NCBI GenBank assembly: GCA_910587955.1
Contig: CAJUNN010000035.1
Location: 1-32,392 of the forward strand
Origin: an uncultured Lachnospiraceae bacterium
GTDB lineage: Bacteria; Bacillota; Clostridia; Lachnospirales; Lachnospiraceae
Reading direction: 5' to 3'
DNA length: 32,392 bases
The position numbers were made by a program, and so were the translations under genes. Positions 22,090 through 32,100 of the stretch are shown in pieces (position 1 is the stretch's first letter; each line of letters begins with the position of its first letter). Under the pieces are notes generated by a model. It was not told the DNA's origin. It was given only the letters and a program-made list of their open reading frames with translations, and ran no database searches.

Positions 22090-22117
22090 TTTATAAAACA
22101 GAAAATTGGTGTAAGAT
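22090..22117 (+). promoter_or_regulatory. possible promoter of the jet operon
   Basis: TTTATA (22090-22095), a 16-base spacer and TAAGAT (22112-22117), each four of six to consensus, about 50 bases upstream of jetA. Confidence 0.4.
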
Positions 22118-22166
22118 GAACTTAACATTGCAAAACGCAGACAAAATTGCCAGATAGGAGAAAAAA

Positions 22167-23564
22167 ATGCTGTTCGACATCCTTCCTCCAAACTTTTTCA
22201 GCCCTTTGGCCGCACCGGGAAAGGTAGTATACTGGGAGTGTATTTGCCGCCTGTTTGCCGTGACCAATCGGCAGCTTTCCTTTGGTGTGGAACGGGATGT
22301 CTTGGTGGATGAGCTGCAGTTTTACTTTGATTCTTCCATGGCGGCGGGACTGCCGGAGGAAGGAGAAGGGGCCGGTGCGGAGGGAATGAGCAGCCGGGAT
22401 AAAGCAAATTTTATACTCCGCAGGCTGGAAGGATACGGCTGGATTGGTGTGGACACGGATCACAGCTATATCCAGAGAGTAAATTTCCGGGATTATGCAG
22501 TGCAGGTGATAAAAACGCTTCTGGCTGTCTCGGAGGAGCGGAAGACAGAATATCAGGGATACATTTATACTATATACAGTTTAGCCCGTGCCGGGAGCGA
22601 GAATCCGGGCATCGGGCTTTTGCAGATCATGGAGAATACGGACGCTTTGCTGACCGGTCTTAAAAGCCTCAATGCAAATATCAAGCGCTACATTGACGAA
22701 CTCACGAAACACAGTACGGTGGCCGAGATTATGGACGCATTGCTGAATGATTATTACAGCAATGTGGTGGACAAGGCTTATCACCGCCTGCTGACTTCGG
22801 ATAACGTGTCCAAGTTCCGGCCGGAAATCCTGGAACGCTTGGAAGCAAACAGCCGGAGCAGCCGTTTTCTTAATAAGGCATCCGGGGAGATTGCGGAACT
22901 TCGGGAAATGTCCCTTGAGGAGGCAAGAGAGCAGGTGCTGTCTATGCTCCATGAGGTAATTGCCGCCTTCCGGCAGATGGATGAGATTCTAAGCGAGATC
23001 AACCGGAAAAATACCCGCTACCAGCGTGCGGCGATCAACCGGGCCAGATTTCTTTTGTCTTCTTCGGAGGACATACGGGGGCAGTTAAAAGAAATTCTCA
23101 CTCATTTGGGAGGGCAGATTACAGAGAAAAAACTGGATTGCAATGCGGTCTATGAACTGGAAGAGACGGACAAGCTTATACGGATTTTTTCCTGGGAGTA
23201 TCTGGATCTGGATTCTCTGTATGCACCTGTAGAAGGGCGGAAGGAGTTTGTGCCGGAACCCGTGGAGCTTGCCCAGGCGGACGGGGAACTGCGGGAGGAA
23301 AAGAGGAGGAAGATGCTGGAAAAGCTGGGACGGATTCTGAGCCCGGAACGGATTGAGGAATATGTGGATGAAATCCTGGGAGATCGGACAGTCATGACGG
23401 CATCAGAGCTGCCCCTGGAGGAAGGAGACACGTTTGTCCGGTTGATTTATATCCGCTTGTACGGGCAGAGAAAACGGATGAATTACCAGTTGGAACTAAA
23501 AGAGATTACGGAAAAATCCGGTTTCCGGTTCCGGGATTTTCTTATAAAAAGAAGGGAAGATTGA
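22167..23564 (+). CDS. jetA: Wadjet system kleisin-like protein JetA (DUF5716 type)
   Basis: A 465-residue, mostly helical protein. The opening LFDILPPNFFSPLA and the long helical body match the DUF5716 JetA of type III Wadjet. JetA is the kleisin-like subunit bridging the two JetC heads and recruiting JetB. ATG 22167 has AGGAG upstream. It is followed two bases later by jetB, in the invariant order A-B-C-D. Codon use resembles the neighbouring housekeeping genes, so there is no obvious sign of recent transfer. Confidence 0.85.
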   Translation: MLFDILPPNFFSPLAAPGKVVYWECICRLFAVTNRQLSFGVERDVLVDELQFYFDSSMAAGLPEEGEGAGAEGMSSRDKANFILRRLEGYGWIGVDTDHSYIQRVNFRDYAVQVIKTLLAVSEERKTEYQGYIYTIYSLARAGSENPGIGLLQIMENTDALLTGLKSLNANIKRYIDELTKHSTVAEIMDALLNDYYSNVVDKAYHRLLTSDNVSKFRPEILERLEANSRSSRFLNKASGEIAELREMSLEEAREQVLSMLHEVIAAFRQMDEILSEINRKNTRYQRAAINRARFLLSSSEDIRGQLKEILTHLGGQITEKKLDCNAVYELEETDKLIRIFSWEYLDLDSLYAPVEGRKEFVPEPVELAQADGELREEKRRKMLEKLGRILSPERIEEYVDEILGDRTVMTASELPLEEGDTFVRLIYIRLYGQRKRMNYQLELKEITEKSGFRFRDFLIKRRED

Positions 23565-23566
23565 GA

Positions 23567-24181
23567 ATGGACTTATTTGAGGGAATGATGCAAAAGGACC
23601 GGGACCAATTCCGCAGAGTCTGCAATAAGCTTATGAGCATGTGCTTTATCGTCCGCCGCAATGAGACGACAAAGAGCGAGTATTATTTTATTCTCCGCAT
23701 GAGGGAAGTATTTGCCCGCTATCTGGATGTGCTGGGCTACACCCTGGAGATTAACGAGGAGTACGGGGTAATCCAGCTGGTGAACCGGGAAAACTATAAC
23801 CACCTCAATCTGAAGCTTTATGATTCTATTATTCTTTTAATTCTGCGTATTTTGTATGACGAAAAGAAACGAGAGCTGTCACTGACGGACGTGGTGGTGA
23901 ATCTGGGAGACATTCAGGAGAAATACTTGTCTTTAAAGATCCGGGAGAAGCAGATTGACAAGACTACCATGAACAATGCCCTGCGTCTGTTCCGGCGGTT
24001 CAATCTAGTGGAGCTTCTGGATCGGGATTTGCTTCAGGAGGAGTCGAGAGTTGTCATTTACGATTCCATCCTAATGGCTGTGCGGGTAGAGGATATCAAA
24101 CGGGTCAGCGATTTGATTAGCCTGTACCGGAAAGGAGAGGAGAAGGGCAATGAAGAAGCTCAAGAAAATCCGGCTGATTAA
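23567..24181 (+). CDS. jetB: Wadjet system KITE-like protein JetB (DUF4194)
   Basis: A 204-residue protein of the DUF4194/MksE-like group, with winged-helix segments (residues about 10-60 and 70-180). JetB dimers bind JetA and DNA within the SMC-like complex. ATG 23567 follows GAAGGGA; the jetA stop is two bases before. Its 3' end overlaps jetC by 32 bases, so the two are translationally coupled. Confidence 0.85.
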   Translation: MDLFEGMMQKDRDQFRRVCNKLMSMCFIVRRNETTKSEYYFILRMREVFARYLDVLGYTLEINEEYGVIQLVNRENYNHLNLKLYDSIILLILRILYDEKKRELSLTDVVVNLGDIQEKYLSLKIREKQIDKTTMNNALRLFRRFNLVELLDRDLLQEESRVVIYDSILMAVRVEDIKRVSDLISLYRKGEEKGNEEAQENPAD

Positions 24182-27100
24182 CTGGCACCGGTTTGTAAAT
24201 GAAACGATAGAGCTTGGAGATTCCGTACTCCTGTCCGGGGAGAACGGTGCGGGGAAATCCACCCTTTTGGATGCGGTGCAGTTTGTGATCACCTGCTCCA
24301 AGGCTCATTTTAACAAGGCGGCCCATGAGAAAGGCAAGCGGAACCTCAACAGCTATATGCGCTGCAAGACCGGCCGGGAGGACCGGCCCTTTGAGCGGCT
24401 CGGGGAGCTGAGCAGCCATATTGCACTGGAGTTTTACGACGAGCCCAGGAAGCAGCCCTTTGTGGTGGGCGCTGTCCTGGATTCTGCCTCCGAGGAGAAA
24501 GAGCCTAATGCGGCCTGGTATCTGCTGGAAAACCAGACTTTGGCGGACGATCTGTTCCTGAGGGGAAACCAGGTAAAGTCCATTTCCATGTTCCGGGTAT
24601 CCAACAAGAAAATCAAATATTTTGTTACTACCCCGGCGGAAGGCCGCAGGATGATACAGGCCCGCTTTGGCCGTCTGGAGGATAAGTTTTTTTCACTGAT
24701 TCCCAAGGCCCTGGCTTTTAAGCCCATCCATGACATCAAAGATTTCGTGTATTCCTATGTATTGGACGAAAAGGAAGTTAATATTGAGGCTTTGAAAGAA
24801 AATGTGCGAAGCTACCAGGAACTGGAACGTATCCTGCAGGACGTGAAGGTCCGGATTGCACAGCTGGAGGAGATTCAGCTCAAAGAGGCAGAAGTGGAAA
24901 ATTGCCTGCGCAGGGACCAGTACCAGCAGTACTATCTGGCAAGGGTGGATGTGGAACTGACCCGGGAGGAGGAGCAGGATGCCGGACGCAGAATCCGCCG
25001 TGCGCAGCTTCGCCAAAAGGAACTGGAGGGAGCCCGGCAGCATTTGCAAGGCACCAAAAAGGAACGCCAGCAGACCATTACGGATTTGAATGTAGAGCTG
25101 AATGGGGATTCGGACTATCAGGCGCTCCGGGAGCTGGAGCGCAGGGAACAGGAGTTGAAGGCAGCTCTCAAGCAGGATAAAACGGAGTTAAATGAGCTGA
25201 AGCAGGCGGCGGAGAAGGCTCTTAAGGCGGCTGTCGCTCTTTTGAAGGTAAAGGATGCGGATGCCTGCATTAGAGAGTATGCCCGCTGCCTGGAGGACCT
25301 GGATTCCTGTGAAAGCCTGGCGGAGGTCCAGCTTATCCTGGAAAAAGCCGTTGAATATAAGAAGCAGATGTACGGAAAAGTACAGGAAAGGCTGGCGGAG
25401 ACGAAGGTTGCCCTGCGGGGAGATGAAAAAGAAATGTCGGAGCTTTCCCATCAGATAGAGCGGCTGGAGAGAAGGCGCATGACTTATCCCAAGGAGGTGA
25501 CGGAGCTCCGGCAGCGGATAGGGGAGGAGCTTAGGCGGATGGGCCGGAACCGGGAAGCCCGGGTGCTGTGTGAGCTATTAGAGATAGTCAACCCTGCCTG
25601 GCAGAATGCGGTGGAGGGTTATCTGGGCAGCCAGAGATTTTATCTTCTGGTGGAGCCCGAAGATTTTGATGTAGCCTTAAGTGTCTACGACAAACTGCGA
25701 GAGGGACAGAAGGTATACGGGGCTGGCCTTATCAATACAGGCAAGCTTGAAGAATACGCGGAGGCTCCGGAAGGGACCTTGGCGGAAATGGTAACATCCA
25801 AGAGCATTTGGGCCAAGCGGTATGTGAACATGGTGCTGGGCCGGGTACACAGGTGCCGGAAATATCAGGATCTAAAGCTTCATTCCATTGCCATTACCAG
25901 GCAGTGTATGCGTTACCAGAACCATGTGGTCAGCGCCATCCGGCCGGAAATCTACGAGACTCCCTATATCGGTGCGGAGGCTTACCAGAGGCAGCTTCAG
26001 CAGTGCCGCAGGAAACAGGCAGCCTTGGAGGCCCAGATGGAACAGCGCCGGGGCCGTATCCGAAACCTGGAGTTTGTCACAGGTCCTCTGGATACGGCAT
26101 CCGATGTGGATGTGAAATACCGTCTTTCCTCTCTGGAAGCCAAGCGCAGGCACGAGATGCAGCTTATGGACTGCCGCAAAAGCATGAGCCAGCTGAAAGC
26201 AGATCAGACTCTGCTCCAGAAGAGGGTGCATCTGGAGGAACTGCAGCATAGCCTGGATGAATTGGAGGAAGAGATTTTAAAAACGGAAAACCAGAAGGGA
26301 CAGGCCCAAAAGGAGGAAGAACAGCAGAAAGAACGTTTGACGGAGCTTCTGGAAAGCCTGGGCAGGCAGCAGGCGTATCTGGCAGAATTGGCGGAAAAGC
26401 TTGGAGCCGACGAGGCCGTCTGCAGGAGAGAGTATGAGAAACTGCGGGAAGAACGGGAGCTTAAGCGGTTTAAGGAAAATTTTGAACGGGCCAGGAAGGC
26501 CAACTGGTCCCGGAAAGAGGCCGTGGAAGCGGATATGGTGAAACTTATGCGGGCCTATAAGATTGCCCATGATTTTGGAGCTGCTGATTCTTTGGAGGGC
26601 TGGCCGGAGTTTGCGGCGGAATATGAGAAGCTCAAGAATTCCCAGCTTCTCTCCTATGAGGAAAAAGTATATAAGGCAAGACAGGCAGCGGAAGAGGAAT
26701 TCCGGGAACAATTCCTGTCACGCCTTCAGGAAAATATTAAGCAGGCGCAGTTGGAGTTTAAGGAGCTGAACCGTTCCCTAAAAGAAATTCATTTCAGTCA
26801 GGAACAGTATGAATTTCTATATGAGCCCAGCAGGCGTTTGAAGAAATACTATCAGATGATTATGGACGACTTTAATGTTCTCCAGGGAGAATCTATTTTC
26901 AGCGGCCTGTTCCGGGAAAATCACAGAGAAGTTATTGAGGAACTTTTTGAAAAGCTGGCTTTTGACGATGACAACAGTGCCAGGACCCTGGAGGAATATA
27001 CGGATTACCGGACCTACATGGACTATGATATCAAGATATCGGCTTCGGACGGCAGCTATATGCTTTACTCCAAGGTCAGCCGGGAAAAGAGCGGCGGCGA

Positions 27101-27389
27101 GACCCAGACGCCTTTCTACATTACGGTAGCGGCTTCCTTTATGCAGTTATATCGGAACAGCATCGGAGGGGATGCTGTCGGCTTAGTAATGCTGGATGAG
27201 GCTTTCAACAATATGGATGATGAGCGTATCGCCGGCGTATTGGAATTCATGACCCACTCCAACCTGCAGGTGGTAATTGCTGCTCCTCCGGACAAGATCC
27301 AGTATATCGGTCCGGCCGTGAAGAAGGTGCTGCTGGTGCTTCAGGACGGGAAAACAAGTTATGTGGAGGACTTTACCAGGCCGGCTTAG
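24150..27389 (+). CDS. jetC: Wadjet system SMC-like ATPase JetC
   Basis: A 1079-residue SMC/MukB-like ATPase. Walker A GENGAGKST (30-38) opens the head, long coiled coils rich in Glu/Lys/Leu (about 230-480 and 620-900) flank a hinge-like middle (about 490-600), and the C-terminal half-head carries the signature SGGE (981-984) and Walker B VMLDEAFNNMD (Asp1016, Glu1017). It drives ATP-dependent DNA loop extrusion that lets the complex sense small circular DNA. ATG 24150 lies inside jetB, with AAGGAGAGGAGAAGGG just upstream. Confidence 0.92.
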   Translation: MKKLKKIRLINWHRFVNETIELGDSVLLSGENGAGKSTLLDAVQFVITCSKAHFNKAAHEKGKRNLNSYMRCKTGREDRPFERLGELSSHIALEFYDEPRKQPFVVGAVLDSASEEKEPNAAWYLLENQTLADDLFLRGNQVKSISMFRVSNKKIKYFVTTPAEGRRMIQARFGRLEDKFFSLIPKALAFKPIHDIKDFVYSYVLDEKEVNIEALKENVRSYQELERILQDVKVRIAQLEEIQLKEAEVENCLRRDQYQQYYLARVDVELTREEEQDAGRRIRRAQLRQKELEGARQHLQGTKKERQQTITDLNVELNGDSDYQALRELERREQELKAALKQDKTELNELKQAAEKALKAAVALLKVKDADACIREYARCLEDLDSCESLAEVQLILEKAVEYKKQMYGKVQERLAETKVALRGDEKEMSELSHQIERLERRRMTYPKEVTELRQRIGEELRRMGRNREARVLCELLEIVNPAWQNAVEGYLGSQRFYLLVEPEDFDVALSVYDKLREGQKVYGAGLINTGKLEEYAEAPEGTLAEMVTSKSIWAKRYVNMVLGRVHRCRKYQDLKLHSIAITRQCMRYQNHVVSAIRPEIYETPYIGAEAYQRQLQQCRRKQAALEAQMEQRRGRIRNLEFVTGPLDTASDVDVKYRLSSLEAKRRHEMQLMDCRKSMSQLKADQTLLQKRVHLEELQHSLDELEEEILKTENQKGQAQKEEEQQKERLTELLESLGRQQAYLAELAEKLGADEAVCRREYEKLREERELKRFKENFERARKANWSRKEAVEADMVKLMRAYKIAHDFGAADSLEGWPEFAAEYEKLKNSQLLSYEEKVYKARQAAEEEFREQFLSRLQENIKQAQLEFKELNRSLKEIHFSQEQYEFLYEPSRRLKKYYQMIMDDFNVLQGESIFSGLFRENHREVIEELFEKLAFDDDNSARTLEEYTDYRTYMDYDIKISASDGSYMLYSKVSREKSGGETQTPFYITVAASFMQLYRNSIGGDAVGLVMLDEAFNNMDDERIAGVLEFMTHSNLQVVIAAPPDKIQYIGPAVKKVLLVLQDGKTSYVEDFTRPA

Positions 27390-27419
27390 ACAGGATTTCA
27401 GAAAGAGGTGGGAAGGCTT

Positions 27420-28658
27420 ATGAGACGTTACGGTGAAAAGATTCTGCACGCGTTATTAGACAAGTATGAAAACAGCCTTCTTTACAGGGGTGAGAATAAG
27501 CGGAACCAGACCATTGGTTTTGCGGTAAAAAAGAGTACCCTTCCCGAATACTTTGACGAGACCTCCCAAGAGTACGCCGTGATTCATGCGCAGCTTTGGG
27601 AATTGGAGGATAAGGGCTTTCTGCTCCTGCACTGGAAGGACGGAAAGGAAGGGCATATTCTGGAGCGCTGTACTCTGCAGGCGGAGCAGGTTTCAGGGGC
27701 CTATGAATTTTTGAGCCGCTATCCCAAGAGGGAGAAGGAAGAGAGACTTATCCGAATCTGCCGGGATTTTGCGGGAAAGCATCCTCTTCTCGACCGCTTC
27801 CTTTTGGAACTTCAGCGGCGCCTGGAGCAAGGAGAGTCCGCGGGGCAGCTTGCAGACCTGGATGCTCCTCAGGAACTAGAAGCGTGCTGCTGCCTGATGC
27901 TGCAGATTTTAAATAACCAGGAAGATATGTTCCTCCGGGAATTTTCCATCCGTTACTGCAATGACTCAAAAACCGCGGAGAAAGAGGCGGGCAGGGCGGC
28001 GGGACTGATTGCACAGTTTTCGGAAAATCAAGAATTGGAGGGGCTCACTGGGGAGGAAATTCTGGAGGAGTACCATATTTTCAAGAATCCCTCCTGGGTG
28101 ATGATCAAGGGAAGGGGCGTTTTCCGGATAGGAAGGGAAGGGATGCGCCTCCGCCTGGAACAGCTTGCGGACGGTATCGGTCTTTCAAGCAGGGATTTAG
28201 GGGAGATATTCTGGGAAGAGAGAAACGCACCCAAGCAGGTTGTGACCATTGAAAATCTTACATCTTTTCACCGCTGGCAGGAGGCGGACACGCTGGCTGT
28301 CTATTTGGGCGGTTATCACAACCGAGCAAAAAGGGACTTTTTAAAGAAGCTGTACCGGGTCTATCCCCAAGCGGAATATACCCACTTCGGGGATCTGGAC
28401 TGCGGCGGATTCCGCATTTGGAAGGATCTGCGGGTAAAAACAGGGATTCCTTTTGAGACACGGTATATGGATTTGGACACGTATATGCAGTATGAAAGAT
28501 ACGGAAAGAAGCTTACGGATCATGACAGGAAAGAGCTGGGAAAAATGATGCAGGATCTCTTTTTTGAAGGGCAGTGGGAGCTGTTTGGACGGATGCTGGA
28601 GCGGGGAGTGAAGGTGGAGCAGGAGTGTGTGAAAGCGGGCGTAATATCGCCGAAATAG
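27420..28658 (+). CDS. jetD: Wadjet system Toprim-like nuclease JetD (DUF2220)
   Basis: A 412-residue nuclease subunit. The C-terminal Toprim-like domain has VTIENLTSF (Glu278) and FGDLDCGGFRIW (Asp325, Asp327), the metal-binding residues that cut DNA once JetABC has engaged a closed circle. The N-terminal half is winged-helix-like (RRYGEKILHALLDKYENSLL). Start is ATG 27420 with GGTGGGAAGG upstream; a GTG at 27408 is the alternative. It lies 30 bases after jetC and completes the operon; all catalytic residues look intact. Confidence 0.9.
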   Translation: MRRYGEKILHALLDKYENSLLYRGENKRNQTIGFAVKKSTLPEYFDETSQEYAVIHAQLWELEDKGFLLLHWKDGKEGHILERCTLQAEQVSGAYEFLSRYPKREKEERLIRICRDFAGKHPLLDRFLLELQRRLEQGESAGQLADLDAPQELEACCCLMLQILNNQEDMFLREFSIRYCNDSKTAEKEAGRAAGLIAQFSENQELEGLTGEEILEEYHIFKNPSWVMIKGRGVFRIGREGMRLRLEQLADGIGLSSRDLGEIFWEERNAPKQVVTIENLTSFHRWQEADTLAVYLGGYHNRAKRDFLKKLYRVYPQAEYTHFGDLDCGGFRIWKDLRVKTGIPFETRYMDLDTYMQYERYGKKLTDHDRKELGKMMQDLFFEGQWELFGRMLERGVKVEQECVKAGVISPK

Positions 28659-28728
28659 ACTATGGATTAAAACATTTCATATGTGATGAATAAATCTTAG
28701 CCGATTAAATGAGCTGGAAAGGAATCTT

Positions 28729-29124
28729 ATGGAAAAAACACTTATTTATTACAATCAGAATGCAGAAGATTTTAATCAGGGCACAGTCTATGTGGATTTT
28801 AAGGCCACCCAGGACCGCTTTTTAAATAAACTGCCCGGTGCATGCCATATTTTAGACTTTGGCTGCGGTTCCGGCAGGGATACGAAATACTTTTTATCTC
28901 AGGGACATAAGGTAACGGCGACAGACGGATCGGAGGAATTGTGTAAGCTGGCCAGCGGATATACCGGTATTCGGGTGAAACATATGCTGTTTCAGGATTT
29001 GGACGAAGAAAATACCTATGATGCAGTTTGGGCCTGCTCTTCCATCCTCCATTTAACATATAATGAGTTGAAAACAGTTCTCAATAAGATGGCGCAGGCG
29101 GTACGCAGGAGAATAGCCACATGA
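28729..29124 (+). CDS. C-terminally truncated class I SAM-dependent methyltransferase
   Basis: A 131-residue fragment with the first two thirds of a small-molecule-type methyltransferase: motif I ILDFGCGSGRD (41-51), acidic Asp66 after VTATD, and DLDEENTYDAVWACSSILHL (90-109). The family normally continues about 70-80 residues with a LKPGG-type strand and substrate-binding lid. Here the sequence leaves the family at NKMAQAV (119-125) and ends in RRRIAT. The stop overlaps the next ATG by four bases (ATGA). Probably a nonfunctional remnant left by a deletion or insertion that joined it to the helicase gene. AAAGGA precedes its ATG. Confidence 0.75.
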   Translation: MEKTLIYYNQNAEDFNQGTVYVDFKATQDRFLNKLPGACHILDFGCGSGRDTKYFLSQGHKVTATDGSEELCKLASGYTGIRVKHMLFQDLDEENTYDAVWACSSILHLTYNELKTVLNKMAQAVRRRIAT

Positions 29125-32100
29125 ATCATATCCTACAAAACATCTTCCGGGCCATCCACGAGGGAAGATGGCTGAAAATCGAATACCGGAACAGGGAAAA
29201 TCAAATTACAAACTACTGGATCGGCATCCGTGATTTGAATGCAGCGCAGCGCCGTCTTTTTGTGGACGGTCTTCACACGGGAAAATATACATTGGCCCCT
29301 TTGGAGCATGTTTACATAGATTCTATTTTGTCTTCTGAGGTGATCGAGGGTTCTTACTGCGAGGTGAACGAACAGCTTGTCCGGGATATTTACCTTCATC
29401 CTCACAAATACAAAAATATCTTCAATCACGCAGCCAACCTGAAAATCCTGAACTATCTGGAAATGTGCAACCGCCTGGACTGTGTGCCTTATTATTCTGA
29501 TTTTGAATTGATCCGTTATCTGGACAGAGAAAGCTTCCAGGAAGAATTTTATGAGCTGAGTGATGAACAATTCCGTATGCTTGTAAAATACTTTCAGATG
29601 AAGACGGAAGAAACCCGTCCCGACGGCCGTTTGACCATGCAGCAGCTTGCTATGAATGTCCTAAGCATTCACACAAATAAAGGGCTGTATGTGCTGGCTT
29701 ACAGGAGCCTGCGCCTGGATGTGAAACGCAGGGTGCTGCGGCCGGACGAGGACATTACCATCTGTACGGAATATACGGTTGACGGCACAGTAGAGAGCAT
29801 CCGCAGATACATGGATGCGGATGAGTATGAGCTTTTGGGAAATTTTGAAGAACATCAGGAGCGGATTAAAGATTCCATCACCCGCCATAACCGGTCCGTA
29901 CTGGCTGTGGACGATATGCCTTACATCATAGGCCTTGGCATGGACATAGCCCTGGACCTTCACAAGGAATATCAGGCTATTATGAAGATGTACGAGAAAG
30001 ACAAAGTTCCCGTACCCATCCAGGCATTCTTCGGGGATCTTTTAAATCGTCCGGTGCGGAAAAAAGCCTGTCCTATCACTCTTTTCGATAAGCGCATTAA
30101 TCTGGATCAGCTTCTTGCCATTAACAACGCCATGAAGTACCCCGTAGCCTATATCCAGGGACCGCCGGGAACGGGCAAGACCAATACCATTCTCAACACC
30201 ATTTTAACAGCATTTTTCAATGAAAAGACCGTGCTGTTTACTTCCTACAACAATCACCCCATCAACGGTGTGTTTGAAAAGCTTTCTTCGCTCAAATACC
30301 ACGGCCGCAGAATCCCCTTTCCGGTTCTGCGCCTGGGGAATGTGGACAAGCTCCGGGAAGCCATGGATTATTTAAAAGAGCTGTATCTTCGGACTAAGGA
30401 TATTACCGTATTTGAGTCCACTCTGGACAAGCGGAAGGACGATCGCATCCAAAGGGCAAAGGAGCTCTCAAGCCTTCTCGCCCGTTATGAAGAAGTACTG
30501 GATCTGAAGGAGCGCCGGGAGACCCTCTGCCGGATGGCGGAATATCAGAGCCAGCTAAAGGGAGCTATCAGTCTCCTTCCCTTCCAGGCAGATCTGCAGG
30601 GAAGGCAGTTAGAACGGGTGAGCAGGAAAATCAGCGAAAAGGGGCAGATTACGGATCAGGAGGCCCTGGAACTTTTGGAGGACAATGAGGAGGAGCTTTA
30701 CAAATATCTGTATTATATCTCCGCAAAATACATTCAAAGGCTGGGGGAACCCAAATATGAGGACTTGCGGAAAATTTTGTTTGATGGGGAAGGGGAAAAG
30801 CAGCTTAAGGCTTTTTCTAAATATCTGAGCAAATCGGAGCATGTGAAAAAACTGCAGCGGGTATTTCCGGTGATCATTACCACCTGTATCTCTGCCCACA
30901 AGCTTGGAAAGCCGGAGCCCCTGTTTGACATGGTAATTATGGATGAAGCCAGCCAGTGCAACACGGCGGTATCTCTGGTGCCTATTATCAGGGGAGAACA
31001 GCTGATGATGGTGGGAGATCCCCAGCAGCTGAATCCGGTGATTCTGCTGGACCCTCTGGTAAATCAGCGCCTGCGCAAGAAATATAACGTGTCCGACGAG
31101 TATGACTATAGGGAAAATTCCATTTACAAGACTTTTCTATCCTGCGATTCTGTCAGCGATGAGGTACTACTTCACAACCATTACCGCTGTCATAGGAAAA
31201 TCATAGAATTTAACAATAAGAAATATTACAATTCCAAGCTGAATATCCGTTCCGACAGCAAAGAGCCCCGTCCGCTTATCTATATAGACGTGAAAAACGA
31301 GGCTTGCGATATAAAGAACACGGCGCCTGCGGAGGTCCGGGAAATTACTGCATTTGCAGCCGACCGCCGTGACAAACGCATCGGTGTGATTACGCCTTTT
31401 GTAAACCAGCGAAAGATGATCGAGGAGGCATTGCAGAAGGAAGGGCTTACTCATGTGGCCTGCGGAACCGTGCACGCTTTCCAGGGAGACGAAAAGGACG
31501 TGATACTTTTTTCTACAGCTATCTCGGACAGCACCCAGGCAGGTACCTATGAATGGCTGAAAAACAACAAAGAGCTGATCAATGTGGCCGTTTCCCGCCC
31601 CAAAGATCAGCTGATTGTTCTGTCGGATTCTGGAAATTTAAACCGCCTTCACCAGAAAGAAGGCAGCGATGATCTCTATGAGCTGATCCAGTATGTGCAG
31701 GCCAACGGTATGTCTAAGGTGAGCAGTAAAAAGGCCCATTCCAGAGCCCTTGGGATCAAACCCTTCAGCACGGCCATGGAAGAAGCCTTTCTAGCCAATC
31801 TGACCCATGCCCTGGAGAACATCTGGCTTTCCCAGAGCCGTTACACCATACGCAGGGAAGTAGCCATATCCCAGGTGTTTATGGACAACCTAAGCCATGA
31901 GGATCTATTCTATTCCGGCCGTTTTGATTTTGTAGTTTATGAGCGTCAGGGCAACCGGGAGCTTCCGGTGCTGGCCATCGAACTGGACGGAAAAGAACAT
32001 TTTGAGGACGAGATTGTAAAAGAGCGGGATCGCAAAAAGAACGCCATCTGCAAAGCCCATGAAATGCAGATTATCCGGGTAGAAAATGCCTATGCCAGGA

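Noticed and set aside
22173..22179. TTCGACA (an inverted 0A box) at the start of jetA
   Set aside because: It lies wholly in the first codons of a well-supported gene, is a single copy, and has no positional sense for promoter control.
24902..25180. Several 70-150 codon frames inside jetC in other frames
   Set aside because: jetC is a continuous 1079-codon SMC-like gene; the inner frames lack ribosome sites and motifs.
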